A stretch of 64,000 nucleotides of DNA from Nitrospira sp. (GTDB lineage: Bacteria; Nitrospirota; Nitrospiria; Nitrospirales; Nitrospiraceae): assembly GCA_022842445.1 (NCBI GenBank), contig JALHPO010000006.1:62001-126000 (forward strand). The letters run 5' to 3'. Positions 1-7,173 of this stretch are shown piece after piece. The number at the start of each line of letters is the position of its first letter. The first letter of the stretch is position 1. The notes under the pieces are model-generated. The model worked only from the letters and a program-made list of their open reading frames with translations. It ran no database searches and was not told where the DNA came from. Position numbers and translations under genes: made by a program.

Positions 1-1787
1 TGGAAGGCGAAATCCGCGAATTCCATGTGCGTATCCACGGATTGGAAAAAGAAGCGGAGCAGGAACTCCGAAATCTCGACCGCCAGGTGGTCACCAACGT
101 ACTGGAGGGCCGCCATGAAACGCTGCGGCGGACTTATCAAGACTTGCCGGCGGTGTCCGCGTTCTTAGAGCGTGTGCGCGACGATATCGTCCGCCACTAC
201 AAGGACTTTCTGCCGCGTGAAGGACCGGCCATCGCCATTCCCGGTCTTGAGATGCGGCGGCCGGACCTGACGCGCTATCTCGTCAATCTCATCGTGGAAC
301 GCGACCCCACGAACGGCGCTCCGGTGATCGACGAATCCCACCCGACCTATACGAACCTGATAGGGAAAATCGAACGGCGGGCGCATATGGGCGTGATGTA
401 CACCGACTTCACGGAGATCCGCGCAGGCGCCGTGTTGCAGGCCAACGGCGGCTACTTGATCGTGAACGCCCTCGACATGCTGCGACAGCCCTTTTCGTGG
501 GAGGCCTTGAAGCGCGTGATCAAGACGAGAGAAGTGAAGATCGAAGACCCCGGAGAATTCTACGGATTCTCTACCGCCGGATTGAGGCCGGAGCCCATCC
601 CGGTGAGCGTGAAAGTCATCATGGTCGGCCCGCCCATCCTTTATCATCTTCTGCAAGCCTACGAAGAAGACTTCGGCAAGCTGTTCAAGGTGAAAGCGGA
701 CTTTGACACGGAAGTGGTCCGCAGCGAGCGCCAAGACCGCCAATATGCCCGGTTTATCGCCAAGCTGTGTCGCGAGGAAGGGCTTCCGCATTTCGGCGCC
801 GACGCAGTGGCCGAAATCATCCGTCAAGGATTCCGGCTTGCCGATCGGCATGACCGGCTGTCGCTACGGTTCAGCCTGGTGAGTGATCTCATTCGCGAAG
901 CCGGTTATTGGGCCAAGAAAGAAGGCCGCGCCTTTGTGACCCGATCGGATGTCGATGCCGCCGTCACCCATAAGCGCCACCGTTCGAATCTGGCGGAACA
1001 CTGGATCCAGGATGAGATCAAAGAAGGCACATTGATGGTCGATCTTGACGGGGAGGTTGTCGGTCAGATCAATGGACTCTCCGTCCATGAGCTCGGCGAT
1101 TACTCATTCGGTCGTCCCACCAGAATTACGGCCCGCACCTATGTCGGCACCAAAGGCGTAATCGACATTCAACGTGAAGCGGAACTGGCCGGAATGGTCC
1201 ACAGCAAGGGGGTCATGACGCTGGCTGGGTATCTGGCCGGAAAGTTCGCCGGGTCCCATCCCTTTGCGATGACCGCATCATTGACATTCGAGCAGACCTA
1301 TTCCGAAGTTGAAGGAGACAGCGCGGCAGTCGCCGAACTGGTCGCGATTCTCTCCAGCCTTGCCGATCTGCCGATCCATCAATGGCTGGCCGTCACCGGC
1401 TCGGTCAATCAATTGGGGGAGATCCAGCCGATCGGTGGTGCCAACGAAAAAATCGAAGGATTCTTCGAGTCCTGTTCCCGCAAAGGCTTGTCCGGCAAAC
1501 AAGGCGTAATTATTCCCGCCCGCAACACAAAACATCTCGCGCTCCGACGCGAGGTGGTGGAAGCCGTTGAGTCGGGGCACTTTGCCATCTATGCCGTGAA
1601 CACGGTTGAAGAAGCCGTGGAACTGCTCACGGGTGTCACAGCGGGTGAACGGGGCCTCGACGGTTTATACCCGCTCGACACGGTATTCGGCCTGGCCGCT
1701 CAGCGGCTCGAAGAGATGGCGCAGGCAGTCGCGGAATGGGGCGAGGGCGAAGAAAAACCAAACGGGCACATCATCACTGAGCCGTGA
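1..1787 (+). CDS. Lon-like ATP-dependent protease, 5'-truncated by the window
   Basis: This is the C-terminal part of a Lon-family (S16) protease. The frame is open to the first bases of the window, so the start lies upstream. The end of the ATPase region is visible, with a helical segment containing FRLADRHDRLSLRF. The proteolytic domain follows and has both catalytic signatures: Ser in EGDSAAVAEL (codon 1320-1322) and Lys in GGANEKIEGFF (codon 1449-1451). The GDSAA form and the layout resemble the Lon-like class that carries an AAA_32-type domain rather than classical LonA. It should degrade cytoplasmic proteins using ATP. Family assignment is firm; the subclass is inferred. It ends in an acidic, Glu-rich tail. 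Confidence 0.9.
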   Translation, partial: EGEIREFHVRIHGLEKEAEQELRNLDRQVVTNVLEGRHETLRRTYQDLPAVSAFLERVRDDIVRHYKDFLPREGPAIAIPGLEMRRPDLTRYLVNLIVERDPTNGAPVIDESHPTYTNLIGKIERRAHMGVMYTDFTEIRAGAVLQANGGYLIVNALDMLRQPFSWEALKRVIKTREVKIEDPGEFYGFSTAGLRPEPIPVSVKVIMVGPPILYHLLQAYEEDFGKLFKVKADFDTEVVRSERQDRQYARFIAKLCREEGLPHFGADAVAEIIRQGFRLADRHDRLSLRFSLVSDLIREAGYWAKKEGRAFVTRSDVDAAVTHKRHRSNLAEHWIQDEIKEGTLMVDLDGEVVGQINGLSVHELGDYSFGRPTRITARTYVGTKGVIDIQREAELAGMVHSKGVMTLAGYLAGKFAGSHPFAMTASLTFEQTYSEVEGDSAAVAELVAILSSLADLPIHQWLAVTGSVNQLGEIQPIGGANEKIEGFFESCSRKGLSGKQGVIIPARNTKHLALRREVVEAVESGHFAIYAVNTVEEAVELLTGVTAGERGLDGLYPLDTVFGLAAQRLEEMAQAVAEWGEGEEKPNGHIITEP

Positions 1788-2149
1788 TGAACTCTTCGAG
1801 GCGTTCTTTGATCTGACCCTGCACCATCAGTGAAAGAGCACAGGCCGTTGCATGAGCAACACGTCGAGGCACAGCAGGCCACCGGACTTTCCCCGCCTCT
1901 CCTCTAAGAGCTACGTTGTTTGACCTTTGACCGACCAAGGCATTGATGACGTACTGGCTGCGAGACGTTCACTCCGACGAACAGAGGTTGGAGCGACTCG
2001 CTCCGAATCGGAAGGATAGGCTGGATTGCCCGATTGATGCGGGGTCCACCGTGATCTTCGGCTTATTCTCCCACATCGGTCGACTCTCTTGTGGTACCCT
2101 GAGCAAGCGATTGTTCCTGACCACAAGCACAACATCGAAGAGGACGATT
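1788..2149. other. gene-free stretch of about 360 bp
   Basis: It lies between the Lon-like gene and the P-II-like gene. Short frames here have no recognisable product. The promoter of the P-II-like gene should lie near its right end, but I could not place convincing -35/-10 boxes. Nothing else was seen. Confidence 0.5.
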
Positions 2150-2464
2150 ATGAAGATGCTTCATATTGTCTGCGGGAAGAGGTTTGAAGAAGAGGTCATT
2201 GCAATATTTAAGGAACAAGGACTCAAAGGCTATACCGTCATTTCAGGTGTGGGAGGTAGCGGTGTGACCGGAACAGTGCCTGGTTCCGACACAACCGGCC
2301 ACAACAGCAACACAATGTTCATGGTGGCGCTCGATTACGAGTCAATTTTTCTGCCGGAGATTCTTGCGGCCCTAAAGGCGATGCGCGCCAAGCATGTTCA
2401 CGGACATCTTAACCATGAAATCCCGTTGAAGGTCTTTCTTCAACCCTGCGAAATCATCATTTAG
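2150..2464 (+). CDS. P-II-family-like small regulator
   Basis: A 104-residue protein with the size and layout of P-II (GlnB/GlnK-like) or related trimeric ferredoxin-fold proteins: a first strand MKMLHIVCGKRFEEEVIAIF, a glycine-rich loop GVGGSGVTGTVPG in the T-loop region, and a last strand EIPLKVFLQPCEIII. The usual uridylylated Tyr of GlnB is not evident, so it is more likely a P-II-like sensor than true GlnB. The ATG at 2150 was chosen because homology-like sequence starts there, with a weak purine-rich site (gaggac) before it; an in-frame extension to 1943 has no family features. It appears monocistronic. Confidence 0.7.
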   Translation: MKMLHIVCGKRFEEEVIAIFKEQGLKGYTVISGVGGSGVTGTVPGSDTTGHNSNTMFMVALDYESIFLPEILAALKAMRAKHVHGHLNHEIPLKVFLQPCEIII

Positions 2465-2710
2465 AATTCGCACTCCGCGCTTCACTCGATCATCCAGTTC
2501 TATACCTAACCCCTTTCCTTCCCGGTGGGCCTCTACCCCTTCTTCGATCCCCCTCGGAACGTTGTTCACTGCCCTGGCGCAGACGGTTCTCAGAGAGGTG
2601 AATCGGTCTCAATTCAAATCCCGGGTCCGGCGTCACGGCGCTTGACCGATGCTGTGCAGTCTCGGGCCGTGCGAGAGCGGGATCAGCCTGTCATCCTCCA
2701 TGTCGCCGCC

Positions 2711-2755
2711 TAACCCACATTATTGATGAGCGCTTCTACTGCAACCGCCGATACG
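2711..2755. repeat. solo, diverged end of the 176-bp terminal-inverted-repeat element
   Basis: Starting TAACCCACATTATTGATGAG and running through CTACTGCAACCGC, this matches the reverse complement of the right end of the two full copies at 45416 and 48415, with several substitutions. Only this end is present. It lies beyond the 3' end of the alcohol dehydrogenase gene. Confidence 0.6.
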
Positions 2756-2790
2756 CCGCTGCGACCAGCTTGGCCGCGAGGAAGAGAAAA

Positions 2791-3807
2791 TTACTTCATG
2801 GTCAGCACCACACGAAACCGGGCCTTTCCACTCAACATGCGGTCGTAGGCTGCGGGAGCCTGTTCCAGCGGGAACGTCTCCACAATCGGACGGATGCCTG
2901 TCAGGGCGCAAAAATTGAGGGCATCCTCGGAATCGCGGGCACTGCCCGATGGCCATCCCTGAATCGTCCGGCGGGCGCCGATCAGTTGAATCGGTGTTAC
3001 GGTCATGGGATCAGCCGACGCGCCAAGCACCACGAGCTTGCCGCCGACCCCCAAGCCGTCGATCATCTCCGACATCGCTTTGCTGTTCGGAGCCGTCGCC
3101 AGAATCACGGCTGCCCCGCCGAGACTCGCCAGTTCCTTCGCCGGATTGGTCGTTTCGGCATCCAGGTAGCGCTCGGCTCCCAGTTTCAATGCGAGCTCGG
3201 CTTTGTCCTGACCCCGCCCGATGGCCACCGTATGAAAGCCCATCTTATTGGCAAACTGCACCCCGAGATGGCCGAGACCACCCACCCCCTGGACGGCAAC
3301 AAGATCACCGGCCTTGGCTCCGCTGTGCCGCAAGCTGTTGAATGTGGTAATCCCGGCGCAGAGAATCGGTGCCGCTTCCGTCGACGTCAGTGCATCAGGG
3401 ATTGCCGCCAGCGCTTCGGTGCGGGCGATCAAGTACTCGGCATACCCGCCATCTTCATGGAAGCCGGTCACGATAAACTTCTTGCAACCGAGAAAATCGC
3501 CGCGGCGGCAGGGGGTGCATTCGCCGCAATGTCCCCCGTGCCAGCCCACACCGACACGCTGGCCTTTCTCCCAGGTCACCACTCCGGCACCCACCGCATC
3601 GATGACTCCCGCCACCTCATGGCCCGTGACACGTGGATAGTGGAGTCCCGGCCAATAGCCTTCTTTGACAAACTCGTCGCTATGGCAAACCCCGCAGGCT
3701 TGCACTTTAATGCGAACGGTGTTGGGCCTGGGTTCCGGCACCGGACCGTGGACGATCTTGAACGGACCTCCCGGCGCAGTAATCTGTACGGCTGCCATCT
3801 GTGCCAT
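2791..3807 (-). CDS. zinc-dependent alcohol dehydrogenase (MDR family)
   Basis: A 338-residue medium-chain dehydrogenase/reductase. Catalytic zinc ligands are visible in ACGVCHSDEF and GHEVAGVID. The structural zinc site is CGECTPCRRGDFLGCKK, with four cysteines, and the nucleotide-binding loop is VQGVGGLGHLGVQFANK. It should oxidise an alcohol or reduce an aldehyde with NAD(P). The substrate cannot be told from sequence. The ATG at 3807 is fixed by a strong AAGGAGG at 3814-3820 (read on the minus strand); the longer frame to 3876 has no support. The protein is close to AdhA/AdhP-type enzymes. It stands alone, with the L,D-transpeptidase gene about 120 bp upstream in the same direction. Confidence 0.9.
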   Translation of the reverse strand: MAQMAAVQITAPGGPFKIVHGPVPEPRPNTVRIKVQACGVCHSDEFVKEGYWPGLHYPRVTGHEVAGVIDAVGAGVVTWEKGQRVGVGWHGGHCGECTPCRRGDFLGCKKFIVTGFHEDGGYAEYLIARTEALAAIPDALTSTEAAPILCAGITTFNSLRHSGAKAGDLVAVQGVGGLGHLGVQFANKMGFHTVAIGRGQDKAELALKLGAERYLDAETTNPAKELASLGGAAVILATAPNSKAMSEMIDGLGVGGKLVVLGASADPMTVTPIQLIGARRTIQGWPSGSARDSEDALNFCALTGIRPIVETFPLEQAPAAYDRMLSGKARFRVVLTMK

Positions 3808-3923
3808 CAGAGCCTCCTTGGTTAGCAACTCATTGACCTTCTCTCGCAACACTTGTGCACCCCCGCGAGAACCCAAAATACCGAAGAGGATCTCATCAAA
3901 TCCAGGCTTTGACGCCAGGGTCT

Positions 3924-4784
3924 TCAGGGCTTCGGGCGTCCCGGCACCAGGCCGATGATATGGACTCTTGGGCCCTGAGGCAGCTGGATCAGCTTCTCAT
4001 CCTCCACCTCGCGACCCAACGCCCACTCAAACAGCCGCTTCGCGTCGTTCAGCTCCGGGTCTTTGGGGAAACCGTACTGCTCCTGTTGCATTGGCTCGTC
4101 GTAAAGCCCGATGCAGCCGTGCGAGGCGGGATAGCCCGGCAGGTCGCGCCCGTGAATCCAGTATGAGACACCTTCACGATTGATGTAGAACCGCAGCCCA
4201 TAGTTCATCGGATAGGGGCGATCGGTTCCTTCGACCGTAAAGAGGCTGGATTGATGGCGGCGATGGGCGGCTGAAAGACGAAACTCTCCGGTCGGCGTGG
4301 GGCCATTCCCGTTGCCGGACGTGATCGGAAGTGAAAACCGGAGCGCGCCGTATTCATAGGCGCCGAGAAACTGTTCCGACAAATCGACCAGAATGAATTG
4401 CTCGTCCTGTTCCGCCGTCGGATAGAACAAGGGCAGCGGTTGAAAGTTCGCCGCATCCTCGATCCGTCTCGGGACTTTGATGGATATACCGACACCGACA
4501 TGACGCCGGTCGATTCGATTGAACCGCGCCACGTCCACCCAATATTCGCCGAACAATGTTTCCAGAGATTCCTTCTGGCGCAGCGTCCGGCAGTCCCACT
4601 CCACCACCGCATCGCTCGGATAGACGACGGCACAGGGGCCGCGGAGTTTCTTGGCAAGCTCTGCCTGTAAGACAGCGGGAATACCCGTCATCGCAATGAC
4701 GAGGAGCAGAATGCACATTCCCCGAGAAGCGGGAACCATGAGACGAGCTCGACCGGAGCGTGTCGCCGCGTGACGAATGACCAT
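3924..4784 (-). CDS. L,D-transpeptidase (YkuD domain), exported
   Basis: A periplasmic peptidoglycan cross-linking enzyme. The N-terminus has a hydrophobic signal segment (MCILLLVIAMTGIPAVLQAE). A short segment around VARFNRIDRRHVGVGISIKVP resembles a LysM or start-of-YkuD linker. The YkuD domain begins at EQFILVDLSEQFLGAYEYG and has the catalytic motif IHGRDLPGYPASHGCIGLYD with the conserved His and Cys. It would act on muropeptide 3-3 linkages or lipoprotein anchoring. The start is uncertain: the ATG at 4784 lies inside a period-7 repeat (4771-4803), a GGAGGGAG lies about 20 bp upstream, and a shorter start at 4739 is possible. Confidence 0.85.
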   Translation of the reverse strand: MVIRHAATRSGRARLMVPASRGMCILLLVIAMTGIPAVLQAELAKKLRGPCAVVYPSDAVVEWDCRTLRQKESLETLFGEYWVDVARFNRIDRRHVGVGISIKVPRRIEDAANFQPLPLFYPTAEQDEQFILVDLSEQFLGAYEYGALRFSLPITSGNGNGPTPTGEFRLSAAHRRHQSSLFTVEGTDRPYPMNYGLRFYINREGVSYWIHGRDLPGYPASHGCIGLYDEPMQQEQYGFPKDPELNDAKRLFEWALGREVEDEKLIQLPQGPRVHIIGLVPGRPKP

Positions 4785-4803
4785 TGACGAATAACGATCT
4801 TCT
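4771..4803. repeat. short period-7 degenerate repeat
   Basis: Reading the plus strand gives GTGACGA / ATGACCA / TTGACGA / ATAACGA, four successive heptads built on TGACNA. It overlaps the first codons of the L,D-transpeptidase frame. The same GACCATTGA core appears in the centre of the repeat inside the Ca2+-ATPase gene (43046-43072). Confidence 0.6.
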
Positions 4804-4890
4804 CTCCCTCCTGGAAGACTGCGAAAAAACTCGATGTAGGCACCAAACAAGATTGAAATGTGACCAAAGGAACGACGCCACCCTAAACGC

Positions 4891-5016
4891 CAGGCTGTTC
4901 AAAAAGGCCGTCCAGCAAGGCCGCAGCCGATGAATGCACCGGAGGCGTACCCTCTGGGGTACGTTGAAGATGCATTCGAGGCGAGAACGCCGCTGGCGGC
5001 CTTTTTCAACAGCCTG
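4891..5016. repeat. 126-bp palindromic element (REP/MITE-like)
   Basis: The ends are 20-bp inverted repeats with one mismatch: CAGGCTGTTCAAAAAGGCCG at 4891-4910 and its complement at 4997-5016. The inside is also palindromic, with GAATGCA/TGCATTC arms and a GTACCC..GGGTAC core near 4948-4962. It begins immediately after the TAA of the CBS-domain gene at 5017. It could fold as one long hairpin in RNA and act as a 3' end for the CBS operon; that role is inferred. Confidence 0.8.
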
Positions 5017-5451
5017 TTAAGACCAGTACTGCGACGCTTTCATATAGCCGAACAGCAGGTCGCGGCGGGCCAGGATTCCCACCAGCTTCTTGTTGCGCAC
5101 CACCGGAACACGGGTCACATAACGGTCCTGGAATAGATCCGCTACTTGGGCGAGTGTCTGGTCTTCGGTGACCGTCACAGGGTGGATCGACATGATTTCT
5201 GTGGCCATGATCTTCCTGAGATCACGGCCGTCGATCATCGCCTGCAAGAGATCATATTCCGTGACAATACCGACCAGCATCCCATCGTCTTCCACGACGG
5301 GCAGACTCCCGAAGTTGCGATGGGTCATCAGATGGGCGATCGTCGCCGCATCGGTGCGCGATGTGCAGCGTGTGACCGCGTCTTCCATCAACTGTCCGAC
5401 GGTCAAGGTCTTCGGATCGCAGCCTTTCATGAAGAATTCGGTTTGTCGCAT
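5017..5451 (-). CDS. tandem CBS-domain protein (downstream paralogue)
   Basis: A 144-residue protein made almost only of two CBS domains: TVGQLMEDAVTRCTSRTDAATIAHLMTHRNFGSLPVVEDDGMLVGIVTEYDLLQ.. is the first and MATEIMSIHPVTVTEDQTLAQVADLF..VPVVRNKKLVGILARRDLL the second (each quoted only in part here). CBS pairs bind adenosine nucleotides and usually sense energy state. It follows its paralogue by 9 bp, so the two form one transcript. A GAGG site lies before the ATG at 5451. The target is unknown. Confidence 0.85.
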   Translation of the reverse strand: MRQTEFFMKGCDPKTLTVGQLMEDAVTRCTSRTDAATIAHLMTHRNFGSLPVVEDDGMLVGIVTEYDLLQAMIDGRDLRKIMATEIMSIHPVTVTEDQTLAQVADLFQDRYVTRVPVVRNKKLVGILARRDLLFGYMKASQYWS

Positions 5452-5460
5452 CGTCTTACC

Positions 5461-5904
5461 TCACTTTCTGTTCGTTGAACCGACAGACAGATAGGCTCTC
5501 AACACATCGCGCCGGGCAATGATACCGACCAGGCGGTCTTTGGCATCGACCACCGGCACGCGGACAAGATCGCTCGCGCGCAGCACGTGCACCAGCGTTC
5601 CCAGCTCGGTTTCCGGACGGACGGAATAGGGATTTCCCGTCATGACCTCCCCGGCCATCAGGGCGCCGAGACTCTGCCCATCGTCGATCGCGCCCAGCAA
5701 GTCGTGTTCGCTCACGATTCCAACGAGCGTTCGCGTCTTGTCGATAACCGGGACCGCCCCGAACCCTTCGATCATCAACGATGCGATCACGTCACCCTTG
5801 GTACGAACATGGACGGATTGCACCCGCGTTTCCATCACCTCTTTGACAGTCATCGAGACAAAATCCTGCTTCTTAACGACTCGTACCTTCTTCTTCATCG
5901 GCAT
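5461..5904 (-). CDS. tandem CBS-domain protein (upstream paralogue)
   Basis: A 147-residue two-CBS-domain protein, clearly related to the next gene and probably its duplication partner. The first domain starts at MTVKEVMETRVQSVHV and includes FGAVPVIDKTRTLVGIVSEHDLL; the second includes LVRVPVVDAKDRLVGIIARRDVL. The basic N-terminus (MPMKKKVRVVKKQ) is unusual and could contact nucleic acid or membrane; this is speculation. The start at 5904 is supported by AAAGGAGG seven bases upstream. It is the first gene of the pair. Confidence 0.85.
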   Translation of the reverse strand: MPMKKKVRVVKKQDFVSMTVKEVMETRVQSVHVRTKGDVIASLMIEGFGAVPVIDKTRTLVGIVSEHDLLGAIDDGQSLGALMAGEVMTGNPYSVRPETELGTLVHVLRASDLVRVPVVDAKDRLVGIIARRDVLRAYLSVGSTNRK

Positions 5905-5936
5905 GTATCCCCTCCTTTAACAGAATAGCCGAGCAA

Positions 5937-6051
5937 GACTGGCGGGACGGGCGAGAAATGCGCGATCGGAAGCTCGAAGCTTGGAACATCCAGGCCTTCG
6001 GACCCAAAATCCTTGTATCCCGCCCGCTCTGCCTTTCCCGCTCGTCGTGCA
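5937..6051. repeat. inverted period-7 degenerate repeat
   Basis: The left arm on the plus strand reads GACTGGC / GGGACGG / GCGAGAA / ATGCGCG. The right arm (6015-6051) is the opposite orientation, CCCGCCC / GCTCTGC / CTTTCCC / GCTCGTC. The arms are complementary in part, with about 50 bp between them. It fills much of the 363-bp gap between the CBS genes and the divergent universal stress protein gene. The rest of the gap (6052-6267) shows no other feature. Confidence 0.65.
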
Positions 6052-6267
6052 TAAATACTGACGCCATTCACCACAGTAGGACTTTCCGCTCTGCTGCAAA
6101 ACGCCGCAGCACCCGCTTTGGTTTTATGGTCAAGCTATCTCGCAACCCCTGGTAACAGGCTGATTCTTCCCTCCCTCAACCTCTCACTACAGGCATACCC
6201 AATGCAGATTGGATACCTGGGAGCGCGTACGTAAATGGGCAGCCCGCGTGAAAAGGAAGGACCAGCC

Positions 6268-7173
6268 ATGAAAATCCTCTGCGCCGTGGACGGATCTGAA
6301 TTCTCGCAATGGGCCATCGAAGCGGTGGGCGCCCTCGGACGAAATGCCCTCTCCGCTGTTACCTTGCTGCACGTGGCAGACACACGGCACTTGAAACCTG
6401 TCGGCGCACCCCACGTAGCAACATATCGGGGCGCGAAGGCAGCGCTGGAGAAATCCGGCGAAGACATCCTGCGCCGTGCCGCTGGCCATGCGGAGGTGGC
6501 ATTGAGTCAGTCAGCTGCGCGGCCCCGCACGACGGTGCGCACACTGTTGCTGCACGGATCTCCTGCTTCCACCATTGCGCGGCGCGCGGCGCAAGAGCGG
6601 TCCGATCTGATCGTACTGGGCACACGAGGCCTGAGCGACATCAAGGGGTTCCTCCTCGGCAGCATCGCGCGGCAGGTGGCCTCGCTGGCGGCCTGCCCGG
6701 TCCTCGTCGTGAAACGACCGATGAAACAGCTGCGCCGCGTGGTCCTGGCTGTCGATGATTCGAAACATTCGCGGAAAGCGGCCCGATTCCTGAGAGCGGG
6801 ACTCCTTCCGGAAGACGTGACCGTCACAATCTTCTCTTCGGTGGAATCACCGCTCACCGAACTCGCCGGCAGCTACGTCTCCGAAGCGGACAGGGAAATC
6901 CTCGTGCGTCCGGCGGTCGAACGCGCCGAGCGCGTAGTAGCCGACATGCGGGAAGACTTTTTGAAAGAAGGCTACACCGTCTTCACCGACATTCAGCAGA
7001 ATCACGTCGTAGCCCACATTATGAAACTGGCGCAGGACGGCCTTGCCGATCTGCTGGTCGTGGGAGCGCGCGGTCTCTCCGGCCAAGAGCGCTTCCGGCT
7101 CGGCAGCGTGTCCGAAAGTCTGCTGCGACATGCTCCATGCTCGACCCTCATCGTACGAGGCGCGCGTGCCTGA
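6268..7173 (+). CDS. universal stress protein, two UspA domains
   Basis: A 301-residue protein with two Usp folds in tandem. The first starts MKILCAVDGSEFSQWAIEA and contains the ATP-binding signature GTRGLSDIKGFLLGSIARQVA. The second starts at RVVLAVDDSKHSRKAARFL and has GARGLSGQERFRLGSVSESLL. Both keep the G-2X-G-9X-G(S/T) type motif, so ATP binding is likely. An AAGGAAGG lies before the ATG at 6268. The stop overlaps the GTG start of the P-type ATPase by 8 bp, so the two are translationally coupled and the Usp may tune the pump; that link is inferred. Confidence 0.88.
   Translation: MKILCAVDGSEFSQWAIEAVGALGRNALSAVTLLHVADTRHLKPVGAPHVATYRGAKAALEKSGEDILRRAAGHAEVALSQSAARPRTTVRTLLLHGSPASTIARRAAQERSDLIVLGTRGLSDIKGFLLGSIARQVASLAACPVLVVKRPMKQLRRVVLAVDDSKHSRKAARFLRAGLLPEDVTVTIFSSVESPLTELAGSYVSEADREILVRPAVERAERVVADMREDFLKEGYTVFTDIQQNHVVAHIMKLAQDGLADLLVVGARGLSGQERFRLGSVSESLLRHAPCSTLIVRGARA

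Noticed and set aside
2525..2713. 62-codon plus-strand frame ending at the element terminus
   Set aside because: It has no ribosome site, no domain and an Arg/Pro-rich shadow-like composition. The coincidence of its stop with the element is noted but is not enough to call a gene.
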